The position numbers were made by a program, and so were the translations under genes. Below the pieces are notes generated by a model. It worked only from the letters and a program-made list of their open reading frames with translations, was not told the origin of the DNA and did not search any database. Below are positions 20,474 through 31,061 of a stretch of DNA of 64,000 bases, piece by piece (position 1 is the first letter of the stretch; every line of letters begins with the position of its first letter). Source of the DNA: Siphonobacter sp. SORGH_AS_0500 (GTDB lineage Bacteria > Bacteroidota > Bacteroidia > Cytophagales > Spirosomataceae). The stretch spans positions 124,001-188,000 of the forward strand of contig NZ_NHPP01000009.1 in assembly GCF_002838835.1 (NCBI RefSeq). The letters run 5' to 3'.

Positions 20474-21283
20474 TTATTTACGGGTATACCTGGATGGAAT
20501 GCTAAAAGGAAAACTCTGTTTTTCCTGCGTTAAATCCACTTTCTTATGCCGCAACTCAATCGAGGTCTGGGCTGTTTTCCCATCCGCCGTCTGAGCCTGT
20601 AACTGCAATTGGCTGGTAAAGGGAAACAAAAAGGAATTCAACGAATTAAAATCAGAAAAGGCTAGATCGAGCGTTCGGTTTCCCTGCGTGGCTTTCACGT
20701 TTGTAAGCTTGTTATTTTCTACATTAATCTGATTATCAATGACTAAAGATCCCTCTTGCTGATGAACCCAATAAGCCTCGCTGGTTTTAGAGACCGAGGC
20801 GGGCTCGTATTTCCAGGGCATAGTACCAATGATTATGGCTTGCAAAAGATCAAAGTTAAGCTCAATTCCGAAGCGGGCACTTAATTGCTGAAAACTTAAC
20901 TGGGTATAACTCCGATCCAGCACATTAACAATCGTCACCGTATCACGGGTAATAAGACCACGGGCTCCGGTAATGCCAAATTGCCCGGCGGTAAACCAGA
21001 TGATGCTGTCTTTTTTCATGCGAAGGGTTAAGTCCGCATTGTCAATGCCGCTGTTTCCCGCTTTAAAACCAACTTTTGATCGCGTAGTCAGGTACGAAAA
21101 ATCCACGTCTTTGATCGTGAAATTAACGTTCTCTCCCTCTTTACTTTCCGGGCTACGAACCGATATTTCTCCTTTCTGGAGCGTATCAACCGTAATACCT
21201 GTTGCTGATTTCTGCATTTTATGCCGCTTACAACCGCTTAATGAAAAAACGATTATAAAGGCGTATAACATCCAGTATTTCAT
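20474..21283 (-). CDS. DUF4292 lipoprotein
   Basis: A 269-aa lipoprotein. The start at 21283 (MKYWMLYAFIIVFSLSGC) is chosen because it gives a compact lipoprotein signal. An upstream in-frame ATG would add 63 residues of non-signal sequence overlapping the TPR gene. The body is the LolA/LolB-like beta sheet of DUF4292 (VDFSYLTTRSKVGFKAG, DSIIWFTAGQFGITGARGLIT), so a role in lipoprotein or lipid handling at the outer membrane is plausible but unproved. It lies 37 bp after the TPR gene and before the EnvC-like gene. Confidence 0.88.
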   Translation of the reverse strand: MKYWMLYAFIIVFSLSGCKRHKMQKSATGITVDTLQKGEISVRSPESKEGENVNFTIKDVDFSYLTTRSKVGFKAGNSGIDNADLTLRMKKDSIIWFTAGQFGITGARGLITRDTVTIVNVLDRSYTQLSFQQLSARFGIELNFDLLQAIIIGTMPWKYEPASVSKTSEAYWVHQQEGSLVIDNQINVENNKLTNVKATQGNRTLDLAFSDFNSLNSFLFPFTSQLQLQAQTADGKTAQTSIELRHKKVDLTQEKQSFPFSIPSRYTRK

Positions 21284-21320
21284 TGCTTTTACGTAAGGCC
21301 CCTTTGGAGCGATGATCAGG

Positions 21321-23017
21321 CTAGATAGAACCCGTCGAGATCTTTTTTTCCAGACGATCGGAAGTTTCTCCCAATGATTTGGCCTTTTTCCACATCTCAA
21401 GGGCTTTTTCTTTGTCGTTGGACTGAAAAAGAACATCCCCATAATGCTCCCAAATAGTGGCATTGGAGGCATCTAACCGGGTAGCTTTCTCAAGCAATTT
21501 GCGGGCATTGGCATAATCCCCTTTCACAAAAAGCACCCAGGCATGCGTATCCAAATACGTTGCATTTTCGGGGAATAGTTTTACCAGCCGACTCGTCATT
21601 TCAGTAGCCTTCTCTAGCTTGGCTTTTCGAAGAGACAAAAAATAGCCGTAATTGTTTAAGACATGTTCGTTATTGGCATTCAGTTTGAGGGCCTCTTCGT
21701 AGGAATGGTCCGAAGCATCGAATTTGCCCATGGCATTATAGGCATCGCCGAGTTGAGCGTAGATAAAGCCTAGTAAATTGGCATCCGTTGTCAAACGCCG
21801 GGCTTCTTCCATGGATTCGCTCGACTTTTTGTACTGCTTTTTAGCCAGGTAAGCCGAGCCATTGGCGTACCAGAAAATACCCTGGTTGGGAAATACTTCC
21901 AAAGCTTCTTCCGAGTGCGTAATGACGCTATCCATTTGGTTCAGATCCCCATCGAGCTGGATAACCCGTTGCCAGACTTCATTGAGTGATTTATCCAGCC
22001 GGGCAGCCTTAATATAGCTATCCCGGGCGGCGGCTTTTTCATCCCGCTGAGCCAGCAAATCTCCCAGAATGACGTGCCCCTGCACTTGTTCAGGATGGCT
22101 TTCTACGAGTGCTTTGGCAAACTTCAAAACTTCTTCATTTTTGGTTTCCTGCGGCAGCATGGCAATGTAACTCGTCAACACGCGGGCCTTGGTTGTCGCA
22201 TCCAGCGAAGGATCAGAAAAGGCTTTGGCTAACTCTTCATTGCAGCGTTTAAGGTCGCCTTTTTGCGGTATAACTCAGCCAGCATGATGTGAGCCTGAGC
22301 ATTATTACTTTGCAGTTGCAGAATTTTCTCTAGTACCGGTATAGCCTCGTTCGAACGGTCATGCGTCATTAAAAGCTCCGCCTGCTCAACCAGGTATTCT
22401 ACTTCACCGGGATCGGAATTAATCAAACGCTGCCCTTCAGAAACGGCTTCATTCACTTTTCCCTGTTTGAGTAATACCAACTGTTTCTGACGGCTAATCT
22501 CTTCGGTTATCCCTAGCGATTTTTCCAGCCGCTCATACACCTTCAAAGCCTCAGGATACTGATCCTGCTGCATATAGAGCGAGGCAAGCTCCAGAGCGTA
22601 TTCGGCATTGTCGGGGTAACGGGTAAACAAGAGCTGATACAATTTGGCCGCTTCAGCAAACTTGTTTTTTTTCTCGTATAAATCCGCTAACAATAACGTT
22701 GAGTACCGATTCTCGGGCGTAGCAATGAACGACTTTTCGGCCAGTGGCAACGCCTTGTCCGTATCGCCTTTTTTCTCGTAAGATTTAGCTAATGAAAACT
22801 GAATACCCGAATTGTCAGGCGATAATTCCAGGGCTTTTTCAAAAATGGGAATAGCCTGATCATATTCATCCTGCATGAAGAATTTCATGCCCTCCGTAAA
22901 TACCCGTTCAGCCTCTGCCTTCTGTTCCGAAGTGAGGGCTTCTTTCTTTTTTTTCTGTTGAGCGGAAACTGGCAAACTCAATACAGCCATTACTATCCCT
23001 AACGCGATTGCTTTCAT
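21321..23017 (-). CDS. Periplasmic TPR-repeat protein, frameshifted
   Basis: A secreted protein (MKAIALGIVMAVLSLPVSAQ) made almost wholly of tetratricopeptide repeats (for example AIPIFEKALELSPDNSGIQF and SYEEALKLNANNEHVLNNYG). TPR arrays act as protein-docking scaffolds. The frame stops at LYRKKATLNAAMKS. One more A in the run at 22260-22264 gives LYRKKGDLKRCNEELAKAFS, which runs straight into the second half. The 1697-bp span is one base short, 565 aa after repair. In the cluster with DUF4292 and EnvC-like genes, so it probably takes part in envelope or cell-wall assembly. Confidence 0.9.
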
Positions 23018-23318
23018 ACACAGCTGTGCGGGTTTAGCTCGAAACTTCTTAAACTCACTGGAGGCAATCTATGGCCAGCGGAATTACTAACGCTGATAGA
23101 TAAACTTTGAAAGGGGTACTTTGGTTAGTAGCCCGTAAATGTTTCTTTGAAGGAAATACCCTTACCTACATTTCCTCCCCCTTTGTTTTCATCAACGAAG
23201 GGTCAGATACAATTAATACTTTCGCCAGTGAAGATAATTTCAATAGCAAAAGTATTAATAAAATCAGTCTGATTTTTCAACTAAAAAGTTGATTACTCAG
23301 TCGTTATGAAGAGCATTC
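23018..23318. other. Intergenic region, nothing recognised
   Basis: About 300 bases between the nucleotidyltransferase stop and the TPR gene. A short open frame on the plus strand here starts only at TTG and lacks coding character. The region may hold a promoter for the TPR-DUF4292-EnvC unit. Confidence 0.4.
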
Positions 23319-24323
23319 CTATACTGTAATGGAATTGTAATCTCCTACACTCAGATCCGCAGCTTTGCTGGTCAAATGCACGAAATTACCCACCATTGAA
23401 TTCTCCAGATTTACGCTTTCAATCACCGTATTTTCCTGTACGATGGAATTGCGGATCACGGAGTCTTTCACGCTGGTTTTCTTGCCAACCGACACGTGAG
23501 GGCCCAGCACGGTATTTTCAATCACGGCGTTTTCCCCCACAAAAACGGGAGGAATTACGACGGAATTAATCAGTTTCACCGAAGGGTGAATCAGATTTTG
23601 ATCGCTCACAAATTCCAGGTAACGGCGATTGGTTTCAACCGTTGCCTGTTTATTACCGCAATCGAGCCATTCCTGCACCTGACCGGGAATAAATTTCATT
23701 CCCTTACGACGCATGTTTTCAATGGCATCGGTTAATTGATATTCCCCTGATACTTTGATGTCATGATCCACCAGGTATTGTAATTCATTCTTCAGGTTTT
23801 CTCCATCCTTGAAGTAATAAATGCCAATAATGGCCAGATCTGAAACAAAGGTCTGGGGTTTTTCAACGAAGCCGATGATCTCGCCGTTTTCATTGACCTG
23901 AGCCACGCCAAACGCACTGGGATCTTCCACCGCCTGCACCCAGATAATGGCATCCTGTTCCGTTTCCAGATGAAAGTTCGCCCGGAATAATGTATCTGCG
24001 TAGGCAACAATCACGTTACCTTTTAAGCTTTCACCGCCACACAAAATAGCATGAGCTGTACCCAGAGGCTCATTTTGGTAACAAATGCGTCCTTTCGCTC
24101 CTACTGACTCGGCAATGGCCAGCAGGCGTTGCTCTACTTCCTGTCCAAAATCACCAATGACAAACGCAATTTCATCGATGGGAGTCGCACAAACTTTGGC
24201 AATATCTTCTACCAGACGCTGTACGATCGGTTTTCCGGCAATAGGAATAAGAGGTTTAGGAATACTGAGCGTATGAGGCCGCATTCGCTTGCCCATCCCC
24301 GCCATGGGAATAATTATATTCAT
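23319..24323 (-). CDS. Sugar-phosphate nucleotidyltransferase (NDP-sugar pyrophosphorylase)
   Basis: A 334-aa cytoplasmic enzyme that joins a sugar 1-phosphate to a nucleotide. The N-terminal nucleotidyltransferase motif is clear (IPMAGMGKRMRPHTLSIPKP, with GxGxR and KP), and an acidic metal site follows (VAYADTLF). The C-terminal part (about 250-334) has left-handed beta-helix hexapeptide repeats (NAVIENTVLGPHVSVGKKTS). The exact sugar (glucose, GlcNAc or mannose) cannot be fixed from the sequence. The product feeds cell-wall, LPS or capsule pathways, which fits the envelope genes that follow. Confidence 0.92.
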   Translation of the reverse strand: MNIIIPMAGMGKRMRPHTLSIPKPLIPIAGKPIVQRLVEDIAKVCATPIDEIAFVIGDFGQEVEQRLLAIAESVGAKGRICYQNEPLGTAHAILCGGESLKGNVIVAYADTLFRANFHLETEQDAIIWVQAVEDPSAFGVAQVNENGEIIGFVEKPQTFVSDLAIIGIYYFKDGENLKNELQYLVDHDIKVSGEYQLTDAIENMRRKGMKFIPGQVQEWLDCGNKQATVETNRRYLEFVSDQNLIHPSVKLINSVVIPPVFVGENAVIENTVLGPHVSVGKKTSVKDSVIRNSIVQENTVIESVNLENSMVGNFVHLTSKAADLSVGDYNSITV

Positions 24324-24555
24324 GACTTAACTAGTAATACGCTTCTTTGATTGTGTGAATAATTCCTACCTATTGATTTTGATTATTCAGCGTTATCAAA
24401 AATATGGCATCTATTTTAGACTGTGTGCAAACATACGGGGATAGTTCTGATTGAGCAACTTTTAGTTATGATCCGGCTTTTAGATTTTTTTGAAAATTTT
24501 TCATCCTGATAATCAATCATTAACAACTTTTTTGGGAAATTTTTTCAGACAGGTA
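24324..24555. other. Intergenic region between nucleotidyltransferase and tRNA promoter
   Basis: AT-rich, with A and T tracts around 24480-24545. It should contain the promoter for the minus-strand nucleotidyltransferase. No ORF or structured RNA seen. Confidence 0.4.
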
Positions 24556-24586
24556 TTGCATTCGGCTATTTCAGTCACTACTTTTG
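24556..24586 (+). promoter_or_regulatory. Bacteroidota-type promoter for tRNA-Phe
   Basis: A TTG element (24556-24558) is spaced 20 bases from TACTTTTG (24579-24586), which fits the TAnnTTTG -7 box of Bacteroidota. Transcription would start near 24592, about 30 bases before the mature tRNA. Confidence 0.7.
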
Positions 24587-24623
24587 CAGTCCCAAAACAC
24601 ACCAGTCAGGGACAAGAAAATAA

Positions 24624-24696
<73 letters not shown>

Positions 24697-24706
24697 CATC
24701 TCTAAA

Positions 24707-24738
24707 ACGCATTGAATTCCATCAATGCCGTTTTTTTG
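24707..24738 (+). terminator. Probable terminator of the tRNA
   Basis: Inverted repeat ACGCATTGA / TCAATGCCGT (one bulge) followed by seven T. It begins about 10 bases past the tRNA. Confidence 0.6.
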
Positions 24739-25108
24739 TTTTATGTTCTGGAAAAATACTTTTGAATACTTTTCAGAACCTGAACGATCCGATTTCATTT
24801 CTGCCTTTTAGTCCCTCTGCTCTCCTATCACCTTACCAGGTTTTTTAATACTCTTCTAATCTACATTACTTGCGTTTGCCCCTTAAATCTGCTCTTTTTG
24901 CCAGACGTAATACGCCCAAACCCAACCACTTCCTTACCACTATTTCATCAAAAATTAACACTACCAAACCATCCTTTTCCACTTCCAAAAACGAAATTAG
25001 CGGCCATTTGACTTTCATAGCCTTCTAACGTCTTATCTCGGCTATCAGGCATCAGTCTGTTTTAGACTGGTGCATATCCTGATTTATTATCCCCAAAAAC
25101 GTTAATAC
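24739..25108. other. Intergenic region, nothing recognised
   Basis: About 370 bases before the metal-efflux operon. It should contain the operon's promoter. A 22-codon frame near the start of the gap has no support. Confidence 0.4.
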
Positions 25109-26347
25109 ATGAGAATACAGGTACTGACCATCGGGTTGGTAATGCTCGTGGTGAGCTCCAGTTGGGGCCAGACGCTGTACTCGTTCCGAAAAACCCTCGA
25201 ACAAGTTCGCCAGAGTAACCCTACCCTACGACTGCAAAATCTGGATGTTGCCACAACCCAATCGGATGAAATTACGGCTGGATTGAAGAGTAATCCTTTC
25301 TTGAATAATCAAACCCTTTTTCAACTTTCTCCTCGGCATTTGCCCAACGATGGTACCTTCTTAAGTCGCCAAAATCGGCAGTTCTGGCTCCAGCTTACCA
25401 AAGAATTTGATATTTATGGTAAACGTAGCCGACGAGTAAGTCTGGCTCAGGGGCTTACTCAATTGTCAGCCAATAACGTCAAGGAAACCTCAAGGAATGT
25501 ACTTCGCGATGCGGCTCTTTTGTGGCTGGATGCCTGGTACGCGTCTACGAAGGTGACGCTTCTGGAACAAACCCAGATTAACCTGGATAGCCTGGTCTAT
25601 CTCAACCGGGTGCGGCTCCGCAATCAGGTAGTTAGTACAACGGACCTTACCCGGACGGAAGTGCTTTCTACGCAAAATGCCCTGCAACTTCGCACGGCCC
25701 GACAACTGTATCGGAATGAACTGGCCGAGCTTACCATTCAGATGGGTCAGCCCGATAGTATCCAGCTTGACATTAACGATCCCGTGCTTTCACCTTTTAG
25801 CGTAGATAGCTTATTAACGTATTCCCAGAACCAGCGTTCAGACGTACTGGCCGCCCGCAGTGGTCTGGAAGCGGCTAATCGAAATAGGGAGCTTCAACAG
25901 GTACTGGCCAAACCAGCCAATGAAATGGGAGCCATCTGGAACCCACAGAATGCCATCCCCTACGCGGGCGTGTTCCTGACTTTTGAGTTACCCGTTTTTA
26001 GCCGGAATCAGGGGGAAATTCAGAAGTCTAAAATTCTTCAACAACAGGCTCAGGATCAGCTTACTTTTCTCCAAAAACGCATCAGCGTCGAACTCAGAAA
26101 TGCCTTAACATCCTTTCAAAATCATCAGCGAACCCTTCAGCAATACGAGCAGCTTTTGCTACAATCGGACAAAGTACTGGCTTCGGTTCGCTATGCGTAT
26201 CTCAAGGGAGCTACCACGCTGGTGGATTACCTCGAAGCCCAGCGTACCTGGTATGACACCCGTCAGACCTATTACGATGCCCTGTTTGAATACCGAAAAA
26301 GTTTTGTTGACGTCTTATACAGTTCTGGATTAATCTCTCAATGGTAA
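25109..26347 (+). CDS. TolC-family outer membrane protein of a metal RND system
   Basis: A 412-aa outer-membrane channel protein with signal peptide (about residues 1-21, ending SWGQ) and two OEP-type repeats (SFRKTLEQVRQSNPTLRLQN; the second ends AYLKGATTLVDYLEAQRTWY). Sequence style and neighbours fit the CusC/CzcC branch, the outer-membrane part of heavy-metal export. Its stop overlaps the adaptor start, so translation is probably coupled. The order channel, adaptor, DUF190, pump suggests one operon. Confidence 0.92.
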   Translation: MRIQVLTIGLVMLVVSSSWGQTLYSFRKTLEQVRQSNPTLRLQNLDVATTQSDEITAGLKSNPFLNNQTLFQLSPRHLPNDGTFLSRQNRQFWLQLTKEFDIYGKRSRRVSLAQGLTQLSANNVKETSRNVLRDAALLWLDAWYASTKVTLLEQTQINLDSLVYLNRVRLRNQVVSTTDLTRTEVLSTQNALQLRTARQLYRNELAELTIQMGQPDSIQLDINDPVLSPFSVDSLLTYSQNQRSDVLAARSGLEAANRNRELQQVLAKPANEMGAIWNPQNAIPYAGVFLTFELPVFSRNQGEIQKSKILQQQAQDQLTFLQKRISVELRNALTSFQNHQRTLQQYEQLLLQSDKVLASVRYAYLKGATTLVDYLEAQRTWYDTRQTYYDALFEYRKSFVDVLYSSGLISQW

Positions 26348-27306
26348 TGAATCAATATATCGCGGCTCTGGCCCTGCTTCTGAGCATAATGGCCTGTCAG
26401 AAAACCGAAAAGAAAGCCCCACCCGAACTGTTACGCCCCACCGTTGAGCAGGACGGCAAAGTACTCATTTTACCTACGAAGGAAATGGCTTCGGCCTTTA
26501 AAACCATTACTGCCAGCACGAGTAATCTGGTGGCTCATTTTGAAGCACCGGCTCAGGTAGCGGCGACCGTACTAGCTTCTCAGGAAAACCCAAATCAAAA
26601 CCTGGTTCTCTTTAACGATGCCGAACTAGCTGCTCATTACACACAACTGCTTCAACACCGCATTAACATCCGAACGCTTAAAGTCAACGTAAGCCGGGCC
26701 AAAGATCTGGCAGCCAACGGAGCCGGAACGGGACGGGATGTACTCGAAGCCGAAACCCAGTTGGATAACGAAGAAGCCGCCGTCATTGAGCACGAAGCCC
26801 GGCTGCAAATGGGTGGTTTTCCGGCAGAACTATTATTAAAAGCACGTCCTCATACGGCCTGGGTGGTTTGCGAGGTGCCCGAAAGCCAGCTTACCCGTGT
26901 GAAAAAAGGTCAGACCTGCAAGCTAACCTTTACAGCTTACCCAAACGAGGAATTCTCTGGAGTTCTTCAGGCCATTAACGAAATCGCTGATGTTCAGACC
27001 CGCATGATCAAACTTCGTATTCTGGTTAATAACGCAGGTGGAAAACTCAAAGCCGGCATGTTTGCCACGGTACGTTTTGGTCTGGCCGAAGGGAATTACC
27101 TTTCAGTTCCCCAGTCCGCCGTGGTGACCATTCAGGGTAAGGATTATCTTTTTGTGGAAACCAAGCCCTTGACCTACGAACGCCGCTCAGTAACGACGGG
27201 CCAGCAAACGGGTAACGCCCTGGTCATTTTCTCGGGTCTTAAAGCCGGAGAACAGGTGGTAACGGAAAACGCCATGCAGCTCAAAGGCATCAGCTTCGGG
27301 TTTTAG
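26341..27306 (+). CDS. CusB/CzcB-type efflux adaptor lipoprotein
   Basis: A 321-aa lipoprotein (LALLLSIMACQKTEKK, Cys about 19) that bridges the CusA-like pump and the outer-membrane channel. The order is N-terminal beta-barrel start (ILPTKEMASAF), a short helical hairpin (about 95-150), lipoyl and barrel parts (VVCEVPESQLTRVKKGQTCK) and a C-terminal domain (ERRSVTTGQQTGNALVIFSG). The ATG at 26341 overlaps the channel gene by 7 bp. A second ATG at 26347 is an equal choice. No His/Met-rich metal-binding extension is seen. Confidence 0.9.
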   Translation: MVMNQYIAALALLLSIMACQKTEKKAPPELLRPTVEQDGKVLILPTKEMASAFKTITASTSNLVAHFEAPAQVAATVLASQENPNQNLVLFNDAELAAHYTQLLQHRINIRTLKVNVSRAKDLAANGAGTGRDVLEAETQLDNEEAAVIEHEARLQMGGFPAELLLKARPHTAWVVCEVPESQLTRVKKGQTCKLTFTAYPNEEFSGVLQAINEIADVQTRMIKLRILVNNAGGKLKAGMFATVRFGLAEGNYLSVPQSAVVTIQGKDYLFVETKPLTYERRSVTTGQQTGNALVIFSGLKAGEQVVTENAMQLKGISFGF

Positions 27307-27419
27307 GGCTTCAATGTTGAAGGAGTGAATGATAGAATGAGTAAGGGTCAAGTTTTCCTAACCTCTAGTATTTACTGATTCGAAAACTGCAAACTCTTAA
27401 CAGAAAACTGAAAACTACC
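27307..27419 (+). repeat. Short degenerate intergenic repeats
   Basis: The gap between adaptor and DUF190 gene has GAAGGAGTGAATGATAG and then repeated AAACTG/AAAACT units (GAAAACTGCAAACT, AGAAAACTGAAAACTACC). The first motif resembles the GAATGAGTGA repeat after 32579. These look like non-coding filler or a small repeat family. Confidence 0.4.
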
Positions 27420-27722
27420 ATGATGCTTCAGGCTCAGATTTTACTTAATAAAGACGAAATGGATGCTCACGGGCATCCCTTATACTTAACCTTACTGCAA
27501 TGGCTGGTCGCTCATGACATTGCTCAGGCTTCGGTGTTTGAAGGCATTAGTGGCATTGGGAACCATCGCATTATTCAGCCCGGAGCTTTGTTTTCCTTTG
27601 ACGAGCCGCCCGTGGTGATTCTGTTTGAAGAAGAAACGGAAAAGGTAAGAGCTACGCTTCGCGAGATTCGCAGCTTTTCTCCCCGGATTCAAATCATTGC
27701 TTACCCCATAGAAATTTTCTAA
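27420..27722 (+). CDS. DUF190 (PII-like) protein of the metal efflux operon
   Basis: A 100-aa protein of the DUF190 family, a trimeric PII-like fold of ferredoxin type. Members are often encoded beside CusA/CzcA pumps or CrcB and are thought to sense small molecules or regulate transport. Visible here are LLQWLVAHDIAQASVFEGIS and GIGNHR, typical of the family. It lies between adaptor and pump (43 bp before the pump start), so a role in this efflux system is inferred from context. Confidence 0.88.
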   Translation: MMLQAQILLNKDEMDAHGHPLYLTLLQWLVAHDIAQASVFEGISGIGNHRIIQPGALFSFDEPPVVILFEEETEKVRATLREIRSFSPRIQIIAYPIEIF

Positions 27723-27765
27723 CCGACCCTTGGCTTTGGGCCAATAGTCTTTGCTAACATTCCCG

Positions 27766-30700
27766 ATGATTCGCAGTTTATTATTGTTTTCCCTCAAGAA
27801 TCGGTGGGTGGTTATTGCCCTGGCAACAGCATGATGGGTCTGGGATACTGGTGTTTTCGAATGCTCAAAATCGAAGCCTATCCCGACATTGCCGATACCA
27901 ACGTCATTGTCATTGCCAAGTACGATGGACGAGCAGCCGAAGAGGTCGAACAACAAGTCACCATTCCCATTGAACGGGCTCTTAATAACACCCCCCACGT
28001 CACGGATCGCCGATCACGTACGATTTTTGGGTTATCAGTAGTTCAGCTCAATTTTGACGAAACCGTCACAGATTACTTTGCCCGGCAACAGGTTCTTGAA
28101 CGCATTGCCGATGCCGAATTGCCCGATGGAGTAACCACCGAGCTAGCTCCGCTGACCACCGCCGTGGGCGAGATTTTCCGTTACGTCGTGGAAGCTCCGC
28201 CAACCTATACGCCCATGCAACTTCGGGATTTACAGGATTGGCGAATTGTACCGCAGTTACTGCAAGTTCCCGGCATTGCGGATGTGGTAACGTTCGGCGG
28301 GCCACTAAAAGAATTTCATATCCTAACAGACCCCACCAAGCTTCGCAAGTACAACCTCAAGCTTACGGACGTCATGGAGGCTGTCAGCAAAAATAACCAG
28401 AACACCGGCGGTAACCTCATTGACCGGGGCGGACAGGGCTTTGCCGTGCGGGGATTAGGCGTTTTAAAAACGCCCAAGGACATTGAAACCATCGTGCTTA
28501 CGGCCATTGACGGCGTGCCTGTTTTCCTATCCGACGTAGCCCGGGTGGAAATCTCTCCGCCAGCTCCTTCGGGTATTCTGGGCTATAATGTACGGGAAGC
28601 TAAAGTTGACATTACGGGTTCAACAGAAGGCATCGTCGTGCTTCGACGGGGCGAAAACCCCAGCGAAGCTCTGGAAGCCCTAAAAGCCAAAATGGCCGAA
28701 TTACAGGCTCGTGATTTACCTAAAGGCGTTACCCTACGGGTGCTTTATGACCGGAGCTTTTTAATTGATCACTCCTTAGAAACGGTAGCCCATACCCTGT
28801 TTGAGGGCATTTCGATTGTCATTGTACTTTTGGTCCTCTTCTTGGGTAGTTTCCGGGCGGCTTTGGTGGTGACCATTACCATTCCCTTTTCGCTGCTGTT
28901 TGCCTTCATGCTCATGAAAATTGCGGGCATCCCGGCTAACCTTCTTTCCCTGGGAGCAATTGACTTTGGTATCATTGTCGATGGAGCCTGCGTGATGGTT
29001 GAGCATTTGATTCGAAGGTATCGTTCGGCCACGCAGGAAGAAAAACAGCGGGGCATTATACCCCTTACCCTCTCGGCAGCTCAGGAAGTAGGTCGGGAAA
29101 TTTTCTTTTCCGTAACCATTATCATTCTGGCCTATTTACCCATTCTGCTCATGCAGCGGGTAGAAGGAAAACTCTTCCGACCCATGGCCCTAACCCTGGC
29201 TTTTGCCGTAGTAGGTTCCATGTTGGCGGCTCTTACCTTTATTCCGGTGTTGGTCTCTTTTGCCTTTAAAAAATCGCTGGACCCGTCGGCTAAGCCCGCA
29301 AAAGAGCATAAAAACTTCCTGCTGAATCCCTTCGAAAAAGGCTACGCTCGGTTGCTCACACACTTACTTCGCGGACCTAAGCTGGTATTAACCGTCGGTT
29401 TTGCAGTCGTTTTTGTGATGATTGGCATGGGCGTTAAACTGGGAACGGAATTTCTTCCTGAGCTGGATGAAGGCTCGATATTCCTGCGTTCGTTTATGCC
29501 TTCGGGCGTTACCATTCAGGAAAACGCCAAAATTGCTCCTAAAATCCGGCAGATTATTGCTAAAAATTACCCCGTTGATTTTGTCATTACCCAGACCGGA
29601 AGAAATGATACGGGAACCGACCCTTTCCCTCCCAACCGAACTGAAATTCTCGTGGGATTAAAGGATTACGCTACCTGGACGGATAGTCTACGAAAAAAAG
29701 ATCTCGTGGCCCGGATTCAAACCGAGCTTCAGAATACCTTTCCCGGTTCGTTCTTTTCTTCGGGACAGCCTATTATTGATCAGGTTATGGAAATTGTAAC
29801 GGGCTCGGCGGCAGATTTAGCTATTTCCGTCGTGGGAAATGACCTGGATTTGCTCCGTACCAAAGCCGATAGCATTGCTGCCATCGTCAAACAAACCAAA
29901 GGAGCAGTGGCGGTAAATATTGAACAGGAAGGCCCACAGGATCAGCTTTCCATTCAGGTGAATCGACAGGCTGCGGCCCGCTACGGCGTCAATGTTTCTG
30001 ACGTTGAAACCATGGTTGAAGCGGCCATTGGCGGTAAGGATGTGGGCACGATTTACGATGAAGACCGCCGTTATGATCTAGTCATTCGTTTTACCCCCGA
30101 AAGCCGTAACTCAATTGACGTGATTCGGGAGTTGCAGGTTCCGGCGGCCTCAGGTGCCTTAATTCCGATGAGCGAGCTGGCTGACATTAAGTATGTACAG
30201 GGCCAAACTAACATTTACCGCATCAACAGCAAACGCATGGTTACTGTCCGCACCAATATTCGGGGTCGGGATCAGGGCGGCTTTGTAGAAGAAGTACAGG
30301 GTAAGATTAGTGGAAAGGTTACCATTCCCGAAGGCTACGAAGTCATCTACGGCGGCCAGTATGAAAACCTGGAACGAGCCGGTGGGCAACTTTTATTAAC
30401 CATTCCGCTGACGGTTGTCGTGGTAAGCCTGTTTTTATATCTGCTCTTTAAAAATTTCCAGGATACCTTCCTGACGTTAACCTGTATTCTTTTTGCCTTA
30501 GGTGGCGGCATTACCGCTTTGCTGATGCGGGGATATAACTTCAATGTATCGGCTGGGGTAGGTTTTGTATCGATTTTCGGGATTTCAGTTATGGCAGGTG
30601 TCTTACTGGTTTCGGCCCTTAACCGGGCGAAAACGGCGGGGGGTGATTTATTTGAAACCGTTTATGAAGTTTCCAAAGAACAGCTTCGGGCAATTATGGC

Positions 30701-30914
30701 CATTATGATTGTCGCGATCATTGGCTTGGTTCCGGCGGCTACTTCCTCGGGAATCGGCTCGGATGTGCAGCGGCCCCTGGCTACTGTAATCATCGGTGGA
30801 CTTACTTCCACGCTCCTTTTTGCTCCCTTATTAATTCCTCCATTATTTCTGCTGTTAGAACGCCGGGCCAGACGCCGTCCGGCTGTTATCAGCCCCAAAT
30901 CAGAGCTGGAATAG
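27766..30914 (+). CDS. CusA/CzcA-family heavy-metal RND pump, frameshifted near the N-terminus
   Basis: Inner-membrane proton-driven metal exporter. The real start is the ATG at 27766 (MIRSLLLFSLKNRWVVIALA). This frame ends at TGA after ATA, and one added base near 27831 (A for AA) continues into MGLGYWCFRMLKIEAYPDI. The span of 3149 bp is one base short, 1049 aa after repair, the usual CusA size. The HME-type TM4 motif is present (GAIDFGIIVDGACVMVEH). The metal (Cu/Ag or Co/Zn/Cd) cannot be decided by eye. Last gene of the operon, followed by a terminator. Confidence 0.93.
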
Positions 30915-30923
30915 AAAAAGAAT

Positions 30924-30962
30924 AACCGCTACTCATAACCTTTTCAGGGGAGTAGCGGTTTT
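30924..30962 (+). terminator. Terminator of the metal efflux operon
   Basis: An 11-bp stem AACCGCTACTC / GAGTAGCGGTT with a loop of about 15 bases and a following TT run, 9 bp after the pump stop. Confidence 0.75.
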
Positions 30963-31061
30963 CATGAATAGCTTTAGGTAGAAGCAGTTTTACCCTATTT
31001 ATGGTGTTTTGTCACCGTGAATACTCTTATTTTGCTATTCAATCCGATCCTTTCTGGTTTA

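Noticed and set aside
23107..23292. 61-codon plus-strand frame in the gap before the TPR gene
   Set aside because: Starts at TTG only, lacks coding character and a plausible ribosome site.
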